A program made the position numbers and the translations under genes. This document shows positions 21,187-36,638 of a stretch of DNA of 47,500 nucleotides, one piece after another (the first letter of the stretch is position 1; each line of letters opens with the position of its first letter). This DNA comes from Neocallimastix lanati (nom. inval.) (Eukaryota > Neocallimastigomycota > Neocallimastigomycetes > Neocallimastigales > Neocallimastigaceae). The notes under the pieces are model-generated. The model ran no database searches. It saw only the letters and a program-made list of their open reading frames with translations, and had not been told where the DNA came from. Location: contig JACVTC010000043.1 of the NCBI GenBank assembly GCA_016946835.1, positions 207,501-255,000 of the forward strand, given 5' to 3'.

Positions 21187-24100
21187 GTTATTATTATTAT
21201 TGTTGTTATTATTATTATTGTTATTATTATTATTGTTGTTATTATTATTGTTATTAATGACATTTGTAGCATTCCGAATTTCAAAAATATCACTGTATTT
21301 AAAGTTATTTACATATTTCCTTTTAAATTTATATGAGTTAGATCGTTGCATTGTGGTATAAAATCGTTTAATTGGTCTTAGCTCATATTCATTAATACAA
21401 AATATTTTTTTTCTAGGTACTGGATTAGAATTAGACCGATATAAATCAATTTCTGATTTTGGAAAGAGCTCATCCTTAACAGATCCAACACCAGAACTAC
21501 TAGAAGGAGAACAACTTTCATCACTGTTACCAACATCATCACCTACGTTATAATGTTCCTCATATATACTTTGTGTACTATCATTATCTAGATTTACGCT
21601 GTTATTAATTGAGGCATTACTATCAACTATTGTTTTAATGTAAATATTTTTATTAGGAATACTAGGTCTTCTTTTAATTGATGAAAGTCGTAACTTTCTT
21701 AGTTGACGATAATTATTTTCATATGGTGATTTATTATTTGTATAATCATAAACACTGGATGAATTATTTCTTTTTATAACAGACAAAGTAGAATGAGAAG
21801 AACAATTGAATGAAATATTTTCATTATCCATATATTTTGGAAGTGTCGTTTCACTAATATTTTTTCTGTTATAATAAGTATGTTCAGAATCATCATGTCC
21901 ATTTAAAAGGGAATTCAAAACGTCATTTGATAATTCTATTGGTGGTAATTGATTTATTATTTGGTTATTATCTATATTTATATTTTCTTTTTCATGTTCA
22001 TTATTAACTAAATTATGAATACTAATTGAATATTTTTCTGATTTTTGAAAAGATTTTCTCAATAAATTACTAATTCTTTTATTATTTAAAGTGTTTAGTG
22101 TATTTCTATTTAAATTACTTTCTCTACTTTTATTAATGCTATCTATAAGTTTAATACTAGATTCTGGGGTCATCTGATCCCTTTTACTGTAATAATTTCT
22201 CATATTATATGAATCTCTATTTATTCCTTTTTTTAATCCTTCATGGCTTTGAAATTCATTTCCTTTTTTATTAATACCCTTAATCCCAAGATAAGAGGTG
22301 TTATCTGGTATATTTTTGCTATTATTTTCATCCTTAGAACTAATACTGTCTTCAATTGAAATAGAATCATTATCGGCATTTTCAATGACCATCACTTTAA
22401 TATATTCATTATTAGGATTAGTTTCATTCAGGTATTCTTCTGAAAGACAATTTTTATTTTTTTTTAATGAATATTTTAAATTTATTTTACTATTACAATT
22501 TGTTGAATTTAACCTTATGGGTTTTTGATCCATATCTACTGCTAATACATCTTCATCATCATCATTATCTTTTTCATTAATACAATCTCTTTTATTTTTA
22601 TCTTTTCTTACATCATCATTATAATTTTTATTACTAGTATCCCCATCCTCATTGTTATCTTCATAAGCATTACTTAATAACTTCTTTTGATCATAATATA
22701 ATTCACTGTCCACTAAATAGGCTTCACTACTCTTTATGGATTCATCGTTCATTATTATTGATTGTATTTTTTCCTTTTTTACTTCTGAAACTTTAAAGTT
22801 TTCAGATATCATATCAATTCCATTTATTATTTCTTCATTAAATAAATTTGAATTCTGTGCTTTTTTTTCATCAGATATTAACTTTTCCTTATTATCCATT
22901 AAACATGAATCATCTTCAAAATAATAATAATTTTCATTATCTTTACTTAATTCTTTTATATATTTAAATGATTCAGTTGAACGAAGGACAGATGCATTAC
23001 TCTTAATAATACTATTTTGATTCATATCAGTATTATAAACAGGTGCGGGTTTTGGAATATTGATTTCAATTAAGACATTCCTTTCATTTATATCATTTGT
23101 ATCATTCATATCACTCATAGCAAAATGTGTTGAAGTAGAAGATATACTTATTTTATCATTCTCAAAATCATAATCATTTCCACTATTGGGATCTCCAATT
23201 ATTTTTTTTTTAGAATATGAAGAAGTTACTGATTTTCCTTCATCAAGATCTTCTTGATAATATATTGGAGTTATTTCAGATCCTTTTACGGATTCTACAC
23301 TTAATCGTGACAAATTTGTATAATCATCAGGATAAGCTGGATAGGACGAAGTATATAAACTTTTACTAATATGAATTGAATCATGATTGTCCATTGTTTC
23401 GTCCATAGTAGTGTCCGTTATTGAATTATATAATTGTGTTTCAAGAGATTTTCTATTAAGTGTAATATTACTTTCAGGCATAGATGGTAAGATAGAAGAT
23501 TTTATAATACTATCACGATTACTATTTAAACTATTATTATTACTTCTTTTTCTTAATGAATTAATAGGTGTTTGTGTACGTATTGATTCTACTCTTGGAT
23601 GATACATATGCGAATCTGATTTTGTGTTTGGGGTATTGATAAATGTATTTTGACTCCTTGGAGCTGGTATAGTAAATGAAGATGCTGATTTAAAATAATT
23701 ATTCTTTATCTTTTCTTTATATAAATATCGATAAAAGTAAATTATATAAAATAAGATGATAGCAATAAATAAACTTAATAAGATATAATCCATAGTATTT
23801 AGTTTTGAACTATAATTTTTACTATCCTTTATTGTATTTTTTATTATAACTGATGAATATAAATCTATATACTCTAATGTTTCAAGATTAACTAAATATA
23901 ATAAATATATATATACATATTAATTTAATATTAAATATTATTTTATACATATCAGTATAATATTAAATATAAAATGGTTATAAATTAAAATTTAATTAAA
24001 AAATTAATTAAAAATTTAAAATAGTTATAATATATATATTATGAAATTGATAATGAATGAATAATTCAAAATTTATATTTACTATATATATATATATATA

Positions 24101-24559
24101 ATTAAATAATTCAAACATACCTGATGAAAGACAGTTTTTAACACAAGGGTAGGGCCAATATTCTGGAATATAATTTGATTGAAATTTTTCATTGCATGGT
24201 TTATAACATTTTTTTAATGAAATATTCTCTTTATTATTTATAAAACCTTTAAAATTATTGTAACCAGCAACATTTCTAACAAAAAATTGAAATAAAAAAT
24301 TATATATATATATAATTTAATACTTGTTATAACTATTCATATAAATATATATATTAAAAGTATTATATTAAAATTTATTACAATTCGTTTAAATTGGTAA
24401 ATTTTATTAAAAAATCCAAATTTCCATTCATTGGATTATTAGAAAGATTGCTATTTTTATATATATATTTATATTTATATATATATATATATAATTGAAA
24501 AGGGTATTTAGAATATTTTAAATATATATAATAATATAATAATATTATTATTATTATTA

Positions 24560-24594
<35 letters not shown>

Positions 24595-24696
24595 CATGCA
24601 TGTTATTAATAACTGATAGTGAAGGATAGTTTATAGTAGCTATTTGACAATCAAAATTTCCTGAAATATTATTATTTGATAGATTCCTATTTAATA

Positions 24697-24740
<44 letters not shown>

Positions 24741-25393
24741 AATAAATATTAATTTATATTTTATTTCACTTGTCATATATTTTTAATTATTCTTTAGAAA
24801 AAATTTAAAATTAAAAATTTTATTTTTATTTTTTTTTTTTTAATTCTTATAATTCCTTACATATATTCCAAGTGTGGTAAATTATAAATACTACAGGGAA
24901 ATTTTATTGAACTACTAGATAATCCTTCTAGATTTCTATTTAAGTATGATTTAATAAAAATAAATTTAAAAATTTTTATATTACTATAAATTATACTGTT
25001 TTTAACAATTTCCATTATAAATAAAATTACTTATAAAACGCCTAAGAAAACTTACACTTCATATATACTATTATTAACGTCACACAACACATATTTACTA
25101 GATAAATTACAACATGGACTAGTAATTTTGAAGTCTTTAAATATTTCATGAGTTTTTAGAATTGATAATTCTTCTATAACAGTATAAAGTATACGACAGT
25201 CATCATATGTAGTTGAATTATTAGTATTTAGTTGTGAATTTATTTGTGTTTTAATTCCTGTAATATTCTGATGTTGTGGATTAGCTTTCTCTGCTGTATT
25301 ACTATTGTTCTTTGCACTAATTTGTAGCATAAAGTTTAAAGAATTTATAATTGAAATAAAAAATATGATATAGATATTGAAATGAAAACGCAT
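20653..25393 (-). CDS. LRR receptor-like single-pass membrane protein with large Asn-rich cytoplasmic domain
   Basis: Exons on the minus strand: 25393-25056, 24935-24861, 24686-24600, 24450-24382, 24275-24121, 23891-20653. They total 3963 nt (1320 residues), phase continuous. The start at 25393 gives a signal peptide (hydrophobic residues about 7-27). An LRRNT-like cap follows, with Cys residues in DDCRILYT, SPCC and YVLCDVNN. Exons 2-4 each encode one LRR (NLEGLSSSSIKF..., NLSNNNISGNF..., NLSNNPMNGNL...). Exon 5 has a fourth partial repeat and a Cys-rich C-cap (KKCYKPCNE, PCVKNC). A transmembrane helix lies at about 277-298, followed by basic residues. The cytoplasmic tail (299-1320) is Ser/Asn/Asp-rich with a poly-Asn tract near 1122-1178 and no recognisable kinase. 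It resembles plant-type LRR receptors in layout only. It may be a surface sensor or adhesion protein; ligand and signalling partner are unknown. Confidence 0.82.
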
Positions 25394-26856
25394 TATTGAT
25401 TTAGGATATAATATTTAATATTTTTTTTTAAGTTTTAATTATTATAATTATAATTATTATAATTATTATTTATATAATAATTATTATTATTATATTTTAA
25501 TTTCTTGTCTTTTTTTTTCTTATTTTATTATTTAAACCTATTATTATGACTTTATAATATATTAACAAATAGTACTATTATTATATTGACCAAAATTAAT
25601 AATATTTTTAGAACTGAATAATTAAATATATGAGTTTATATATTTTTTTCTTTTTTGTCTTTCATCAAAATATAATGATATATATGATTTATTATATTTT
25701 GTCGTATTTAGTATTTAATTTAAATATAAAATTACATTGTCTGGTATAATTATTATATTTTAAAACTTTCATAATAGAATAACTAATATATATTATAATA
25801 TATATTTTATATTAATATTAAAAAAAAAAAAAAAAAAAAAAAAAGCAAAAAGCAAAAAGTAAAAACAAAATAATAAAATAAAATAAAAAAATAATAATAA
25901 ATATAATGTGTTTAATAAATGTATAAAAAATAAAAAAATAAACTAAAAATGAAAATGAAAGATATTAAATATAAACGTATAAATATAATAATATTTATTA
26001 TTAATAGGGAAAAGAAAAAAAAATTATATTATTAAATCTATAAAATATTTATAAAAAAGAAAAGTTGACTGTGACATATAATAAAAAACAATTATTTTAA
26101 TATATATTTAATTAATATAATTATTAATCTAATACAAATAATTAAGATAGTTTGAATTTAAAATCTTTTTTCATCACTCTTAATAATATTAAATATTAAA
26201 ATAATAATAAATAAGATTATTAATTTAATAATATCAAAGTTATTTTAATTCAAAAAAAAAAAAAAAGGAAAAGAGTTATTTAATATATTTTTGTTAATAT
26301 TAAAAAAAAAAAAAAAAAATACTTTTAACTATTAGTAATTATTTTTTATATTCAATTTTTTTTAATTATTTAATATTTTTTTATTTTTTTACTTTTTAGA
26401 AAATTTTAATTAAAACAAAAATTTTAATTATTTTTAAAGTTAAAAAAAAAATTAATTATCAAATACAAAATTAATATAAAAATCAAAGTGATACAATAAT
26501 ATTTTCAATATATAATATATTATAAATTTAATAATATATTTGCTTAAATATAAATAAAAAATATATATATTATATTTTAGTTATATATAAATGATACATA
26601 AATATCCTTTAATATAATAATTAAAATAAATGAATAAAATAATAATAATTAAATAAATTCATATATTGTATATTATATAGGATGAAAAAAATTATTAAAA
26701 AAAAAAAAAATAGCAATTAAAAAATAAAAAAATTATAAAAGTCATTTAATAAAAAAAAAAAAAAAAAAAAAAAAAAAACAAGAGAAGTTTAAACCCAATA
26801 TTTTAATTTAAAAAAAAAAAGAATATTTTTTATGAAAAAACTCAATATATATTTTA
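25394..26856. other. AT-rich intergenic region
   Basis: This 1.46-kb stretch is upstream of the LRR gene on one side and downstream of the GH1 fragment on the other. It contains A tracts (25,820-25,844; 26,757-26,778), TAATTATTATAATTAT repeats (25,436-25,495) and no supported gene. Confidence 0.5.
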
Positions 26857-27190
26857 TTATGAATTAAATATATTTTTATATAAAGATTCCTTCAATAATT
26901 TCTTTTCTTCTGCAGTGAATTCTGGTAAATCCTTACTATTTTTTTGTTTTACAGATTCTAGGTAATCACCAAACATAATTGGATCAGAATACCAATCAAT
27001 ATGGAATTCAGCAGCTAAGTTAGCATAATTCTTGTTATTCCCACATTCTTCTTCACTCATACCAACTTCTTCACATGGAATTTAAGCTTCATCATCAATA
27101 ATTTGTCAGTATAAACCTTGACAACTTGAGCATTATTAGGAAGAATGTTGTGAGAACATCAGACATCTTTTAGCTTTTGTATTAGAAGAT
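26857..27190 (-). pseudogene. GH1 beta-glucosidase fragment, truncated and frameshifted
   Basis: GH1 beta-glucosidases release glucose from cellobiose. The intact piece 27060-26857 reads FHIDWYSDPIMFGDYLESVK, then LPEFTAEEKKLLKESLY, the well-known GH1 segment WFxDPI..GDYPxSM...LPxFTxEEKxLxKGS. Further upstream on the same strand (about 27160-27105), in another frame, CSHNILPNNAQVVKVYTDK matches the GH1 AHNxLLAHAxAVKxYR segment. Frame changes and stops separate the two pieces. After KESLY the usual GLNYYTS core is lost and the frame ends at TAA 26857-26859. Neither the NEP acid/base region nor the TENG nucleophile region is present. It is a dead remnant of roughly the middle third of the enzyme. 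Confidence 0.72.
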
Positions 27191-27515
27191 TAGCTAAAAG
27201 TTCTTATGAATCCTTGGACTAAGTTTTTGGAACAACCTTTTAAATCAAGACCAGTGATGTTTTCTAAATAGAATTAGTAATATTACCATAAATTTCAATA
27301 CTATCCAAAGGATGTTCTTAAGTTAGCTCATTCCTTATCTCGAATATCTTTCTTTTTATCTCTTTTTTTTTTTTTTTTTTATTTATTGAAAGTTAAACTT
27401 TATAAAAGAAAGAATAAGTTTGAAAAGTTTTTCGATTAAGATTTTTTCTTAATTCATTTTCTTTTTTCTTTCTTTCAGCTAGTTTGACAATGGGTTTAGA
27501 ATAATCTTTAAGACT
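27191..27515 (-). pseudogene. Unassigned Lys-rich coding remnants upstream of the GH1 fragment
   Basis: Reading the minus strand from about 27511, a 45-codon open piece (YGKERSLKDYSKPIVKLAER, then KKKENELRKN) ends at a stop. It is followed by a T tract (A on the coding strand) and short pieces such as DIRDKE and NITGLDLKGCSKNLVQGFIR broken by stops. Base composition is richer than the surroundings, which suggests former coding sequence. I do not recognise the family and cannot tell whether these pieces belonged to the GH1 gene. Confidence 0.3.
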
Positions 27516-27530
27516 CCTTTCTTTCCCATA

Positions 27531-27713
27531 CTTATTTATTATTTATTTATTTATTATTTATTTATTTATATTTATTTATTTATATTTATTTATTTATATT
27601 TATATATTTATATTTATTTATTTATTTATATTTATTTATTTATATATTTAATTATTTATTATTTATTTGTTTATTTATTTATTTATTTATTTATTTGTTT
27701 GTTTGTTTGTTTT
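27531..27713. repeat. TTTA/TTATTTA simple repeat block
   Basis: About 180 bp of imperfect TTTA tetranucleotide repeats with TTA interruptions, ending in four GTTT units. The rest of the spacer to 28049 is plain AT-rich DNA that should contain the SF3B6 promoter; no motif is supported. Confidence 0.85.
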
Positions 27714-28049
27714 TATAATTATACATGAATATATATAGAAAGAATTTTAATTTATTTATATATTAATGTTTATATTGAAAATTAAATTTAAAGAATATAT
27801 TAAAATAAATAAAAATAGTTATATATACAAAAATAGAGAATAAATTAATATTAATATTATTATTTTAAATAAAATAAACTTTATATATATTATAAATACA
27901 TATTTATTCTTTTTTGTTAATATTTATTATATATATTTACATTCTTAAATAATTATTTAATAATAGTAAAAATAGAAAAAAAATTTTTTTTCTTAATTAT
28001 TTTATACCTTAAATTATTATCAACTTCATATAAAAAAGATTTAAATATC

Positions 28050-28305
28050 ATGGCGTTAGCAGCAAAGGCTCGTGCTAATGTAATTATAAAAGATGTTGTT
28101 TAATTAAGAAAAATAAAATAAACAGAAAAGAAAAAATTAATAATATAAATGAAAGGATTTTTGTTAAAAAAATAAAAAACGATTTCATTTGATAATTAAT
28201 GGGAAATCATTTTTATTTAATTAAATCACAATTTAAAAATATATATTGGAAAGATAAATAAAGATACTATTATAATAATATTCTTTCATTACAATTTATT
28301 TCCAG

Positions 28306-28336
<31 letters not shown>

Positions 28337-29234
28337 TAATAAGTCAATTACAACAATATTCAACTTTTTTTTTTTATAAAAAACCAAAGAAAGATTTAAA
28401 TAATTATTTATAAAAAAAATTGATTTATAAATGAAACAGATTTCTTATTTATTTTATTTTATTTTTATATTATTTTTTCAAATAAAAATAAAAATAATAA
28501 TAATAATAATAAATAAATTAAAAGTATTATATATAACACTTTATTCTAAGAGGACAATAAAAAATTAATCACAAATCACTAATTAATATCAAAAATGATG
28601 AAATTGAAATTTGGAAATTTCATAAACCAAAAAAAAAAAAAAAAATAAAATAATTTTAATAATTATTATTTATGAAAGTATAAATAAAAACAATAATAAT
28701 AATTAAAAAATAATGAAATTTAAATAACAATTGATATAAAACTATAATTTTTTTATTTTTTATTTTCATGATGTACCTTTAATATATTTTTCAACTAGAA
28801 ATTTCTTCATTTCATCTTATATATATAATAATAATAATGAGAGTCTTAAAAAAAGAGATTACCAAAATTAAATGAAAAAATAATGTGAATACAATTAAGA
28901 ACAATAATTTTAATGAAGAATCGTACTATTTTCATCAAATAGTACGAGTGAGAGATGGAAAGAAAAATTAATTTTTTTTTTTTTTTTTAAAAAAAAAAAA
29001 TATGATTATAAATTAAATATATATGATAAAAATTTTTTAGATACTAATATTTATTTTTATTTTATTTTATTTTATTTATATAGATAAGACTTCCACCAGA
29101 AGTAAATAGAATATTATTTGTAAGGTATAGTATTATTAATTTAAATATATATGTATATTTAATTTTTATTATTATAAAGTAATTTATATTTTTATTGTAA
29201 TTAGTATTAATTAATATAAAAAATATATATATTT

Positions 29235-29286
<52 letters not shown>

Positions 29287-29894
29287 ATAATATATATATA
29301 ATTATACATTTATTAAATAATTATACTTGATATATATAGAAATCTTCCATTTAAAATTACAAGTGATGAACTTTACGATTTATTTGGTAAATACGGAGCT
29401 ATTAGACAAGTAAAATATCAAAATATTATAATTATATTATATATATATTTTATCTATAGAATAATAATAATACCTAATAAAAATTGAATATATATTTATT
29501 AATTTTATTTTATCTTTTAATTATTTAATTTTCATTATAATTATAATTATAATTTTAACTATTATTATTGTTATTATTGTATAATAATTTAAACTATTAT
29601 GTTAATCAAATTCGTTGTTTTTATATAACATTACTATTATCATATACATATTCTAAAAAATATTAAAATTAGATAAGATTAGGAAATGCCAATGATACTC
29701 GTGGAACAGCATTTGTAGTCTATGAAGATATTTTTGATGCAAAGGCAGCCTGTGATCACCTTTCTGGTTTTAATATTATGGGGCGATATTTGATTGTACT
29801 TTATCATCAACCGAATAAGACACATAAGAAAAAAGATCTAGCAGCGAAAGAAAAAGAATTGAATGAAATGAAAAAGAAATATGGTGTGGAATAA
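28050..29894 (+). CDS. SF3B6: Splicing factor 3B subunit 6 (p14), RRM protein
   Basis: SF3B6/p14 is the U2 snRNP subunit that contacts the branch adenosine and the HEAT protein SF3B1. Exons: 28050-28079, 29084-29124, 29340-29409, 29673-29894. Total 363 nt, 120 residues (human p14 is about 125). [20 protein letters not shown] (11-30) contains RNP2 and matches the family almost residue for residue. [19 protein letters not shown] continues the [11 protein letters not shown] (58-65) is RNP1, and [13 protein letters not shown] follows. Phe22 stands where human p14 has the branch-contacting Tyr22; an aromatic ring is kept. The tail is Lys-rich. The first intron is 1004 bp, far longer than the others here. 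Start and stop are firm. Confidence 0.96.
28921..28947. other. Perfect 11-bp hairpin in the first SF3B6 intron
   Basis: TCGTACTATTT and its exact reverse complement AAATAGTACGA flank a 5-base TCATC loop. The stem contains C and G pairs in otherwise A/T-only intron DNA. It could fold in the intron RNA or act as a DNA palindrome. No function is known, and no box C/D or H/ACA motifs can be firmly assigned. Confidence 0.6.
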
Positions 29895-30065
29895 CAAAAC
29901 AATTAACAAAACAAACCAAAAAAAAAAAAAAAAATTCTTAATCTTATAATATTTATATATTGATAAATAAAATTTTAAACTTCTTACATATATAATTATA
30001 TATAATTTATCTATTCATTATAACTTAAAGAAAAAAAAAATGTATAATAAAATAATAAAATAAAA

Positions 30066-30108
<43 letters not shown>

Positions 30109-30136
30109 CAACATTAATTTATTCATTTCGAATTAT

Positions 30137-30170
<34 letters not shown>

Positions 30171-30201
30171 TTTTATACAATTATTTTAATATTTATTATT
30201 A

Positions 30202-30260
<59 letters not shown>

Positions 30261-30340
30261 GTTATTTTTTTTTTTTTTTTTTACGGCAGCAAACTTGTTT
30301 CATCTTTATTAATTAAATATTTGATAAAATACATGTAATA

Positions 30341-30391
<51 letters not shown>

Positions 30392-30464
30392 ACAAAATAT
30401 AATAAAATAAAATAATGGTATAAAATATTCTAGTTTCATTTAGATAATATCTGTAAGACATTAC
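29895..30464. other. AT-rich spacer downstream of SF3B6
   Basis: It holds A tracts (30,068-30,104; 30,349-30,390), a TA repeat (30,139-30,167), an ATT array (about 30,190-30,260) and a T tract. No gene is visible. The minus-strand open frame over 30,309-30,599 is made of the tandem repeat and a poly-Phe run, so it is rejected. Confidence 0.5.
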
Positions 30465-30599
30465 AAGGGCATTATTATACTGAAGTATAAAAATTAATTT
30501 TGACTTCATAAGGGCATTATTATACTGAAGTATAATAATTAATTTTGACGTCATAAGGGCATTATTATACTGAAGTATAATAATTAATTTTGACTTCAC
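30465..30599. repeat. Three tandem 45-bp units, each a hairpin
   Basis: Three consecutive 45-bp copies start at 30465, 30510 and 30555. Each contains ATTATTATAC, the loop TGAA, then GTATAATAAT: a 10-bp perfect inverted repeat in units 2 and 3, imperfect in unit 1. Units differ by only a few bases. Unit 2 carries TGACGTCA, a perfect palindrome identical to the CRE/ATF consensus, where units 1 and 3 have TGACTTCA. Confidence 0.93.
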
Positions 30600-30616
30600 A
30601 AATGTTAATCATAATT

Positions 30617-30787
30617 TTAAGATACGAAATTATGATCTTCATTGGTTGCGCTAGCCCTGCTGGCCTGTCTTACTGTTTCTTCAGCATTGACGCTCTTGAT
30701 AGTAGTAATACGATTCGATTTGAACCTATTGAACAAAGGCCATTGCTGGTCAATAGCAATAGGTATAATCGATTGAAGAAGAGCCAT
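30617..30787 (-). CDS. Small open frame in a GC-rich island, hypothetical
   Basis: An ATG at 30787 opens 56 codons ending with TAA at 30617-30619 (MALLQSIIPIAIDQQWPLFN at the start, QASRASATNEDHNFVS at the end). The frame also continues upstream in phase through NNS and a long poly-Asn run to about 30,905, without another ATG. The block is close to half G+C by eye, much richer than the surrounding DNA, and uses codons such as TCG, CAG and GCC that are rare elsewhere here. The plus strand is also open over this block, so the strand is uncertain. I recognise no family. Confidence 0.25.
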   Translation of the reverse strand: MALLQSIIPIAIDQQWPLFNRFKSNRITTIKSVNAEETVRQASRASATNEDHNFVS

Positions 30788-30797
30788 ATTATTGTTG

Positions 30798-30905
<108 letters not shown>

Positions 30906-31165
30906 AATTGATTATATTATAATAAAAATAAAAATGAAAAAAAAAAAACTTTAAAAAACTCATAAGTAAAATAAACTACTTGTTTAAAAATATTATTAAG
31001 AAAAAAGAAAAAAAAAATTATTAAAAAATACTTTATATATATATATAAATTTTTTTTAAATATATATATATAAATTTTTTTTAAATATAATTGATATAAA
31101 TTTTTTTAAATATAATTGAATAAAATAAAATGTATATAGATATTAAATAAAAGAAAAGTATTTTT

Positions 31166-31196
<31 letters not shown>

Positions 31197-31379
31197 CAAA
31201 GTACTTCAAAAATTCACAAATAAAAAGAATTATTTATTTAAAAAGAATATTAAACATATACATTTATATATAAAAATGAAATTTCAAAATTTTAATAATT
31301 AAATATTTATTTAAATATATATAAAAGAATAATAAAAAAAATAATTTTTTTTTTATAATTATCATTAATTATTAATTAC

Positions 31380-31461
<82 letters not shown>

Positions 31462-31545
31462 TTTTTTTTTTTTTTTTTTTTTTTCATTTAAAAAAAAAAA
31501 AAAATACATGTTGATAGTTTAAATATAATAATTATAAATAAATAA

Positions 31546-31583
<38 letters not shown>

Positions 31584-32385
31584 ATATATATATATATATA
31601 AAAATGACAATGTATATATAATATATATATAACATTTATATTAAAATTAAATTAAGAAAAAAAAACTATTTAAGAAAAATTTTATAAAAAAAAAAAAAAA
31701 AAGATGTTCTATAGTTATATAAATTATTAAATTATTTTAAGTACTATTATTAATTATTATTAATTTTTTATCTCTTGGTGTAATAAAAAAAAATTATATA
31801 TTATATATTCTATATTTTATATAAAAACGTTTCAAAATAAAAAAATTTTTTAAAAAAAATATATATATATATTATATATATATAAATAATAATAAATTAT
31901 AAAACTTTTTTCTTTTTTTTTCCTTCATTATTTTATGATTTTTTTTTTTTTTTTTCTATAGATAATATATATATGTTCTTTTTTTCTATGTATTTTTTGT
32001 ATATTGCTTTTTATTTCTATCTGTCTAATTTTTCTAATGTTTTCTATTATTTTCTCTATGATTTTCTAATTTTTTTTTTTTTTTAATTTTTTTTTAATAT
32101 ATTATATATATAGAATAAACATAATATATATATAATGGGAAGAAAAAAAAAAGGTTAAAAAAAAGTTACAATAATTTATTTAAAACTATATTATTATTGT
32201 TGTTGTTGCTTTTATTATTATTTTATCATTATCATTAATACTTTATTTTTCTTTTCTCTCTTTTTGGAAATTATAAAATGAAAAGAAAAAAAAAATTTAT
32301 TTTTTTATTTTTATTTTTATTTTTATTTTTACTTTTATTTTTATTTTTTTTTTTTTTTTTTCAATTTTTTAAATGGTTTACTGGT
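30906..32385. other. AT-rich spacer with a short tandem repeat
   Basis: No gene is seen. At 31,034-31,115 a unit of about 28 bp (ATATATATAAATTTTTTTTAA-like) occurs about three times. A paired AAGTACTT palindrome lies at 31,189-31,206. An ATT array followed by a T tract spans 31,379-31,484, and A tracts lie at 31,548-31,580 and 31,686-31,702. Confidence 0.5.
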
Positions 32386-35935
<3,550 letters not shown>

Positions 35936-36605
35936 GGTAGCTTTTATATCTTTTATTTTTTTTTTTTTTTTTAATTTTTATTTTAAATATATTTATTTAA
36001 AAAGTTTGTTTGATATATATATTACAGTAAAATATATATATTGTTTTTATATATGGTTTTCTAATGCAATTTATATATATATTTCTATTATTACTAAAAA
36101 ATATATATAGACCTATTAATATTATTTTTAATAAATATCATAAAAAAAAAAGATATAATTAATAAAGTTCTTTTTTTTTTTTTACTTCATAAGAATAAAA
36201 AAAATATCAAAGACCACTTTTAAAAATAAGTTTTATCTCTATTATGTTAACTATATATATATAACTATTATTAATCATAAATTGAGGTTTATTTCTTATT
36301 ATTTAAACATAATACTATTATTATTTATATCAGTGTAATATAATTTTTTTTTTCTTTTTTATGAAATAAAAATAAAATAAAATAAAACAAAAAAAAAATA
36401 TAGTAATAAAAATAATATAATATATTAAAAATATTAAATTTTAATAAACTAGTTTATATTTTAAATAAAAATGATAATAAAAAAAAATAAAAATAAAATA
36501 AAACTTTTTTCTTTAATAAATATATTTTATGTATTATTTTAATAATAATAATAAAACACTTTTTGTTTGTTTGTTTGTTTTTTTAAAAAAAAATATTTAT
36601 TATTA

Positions 36606-36638
<33 letters not shown>

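Noticed and set aside
27281-27303. A minimal intron-like segment (GTAATATTACTAAT...TTTAG) near the GH1 remnant
   Set aside because: It is only about 23 bases long, shorter than any other intron here, and removing it does not restore an open frame.
30309-30599. 96-codon minus-strand frame with three LIIILQYNNAL repeats
   Set aside because: The repetition is the 45-bp DNA tandem array, followed by poly-Phe from a homopolymer. It is better explained as a non-coding repeat.
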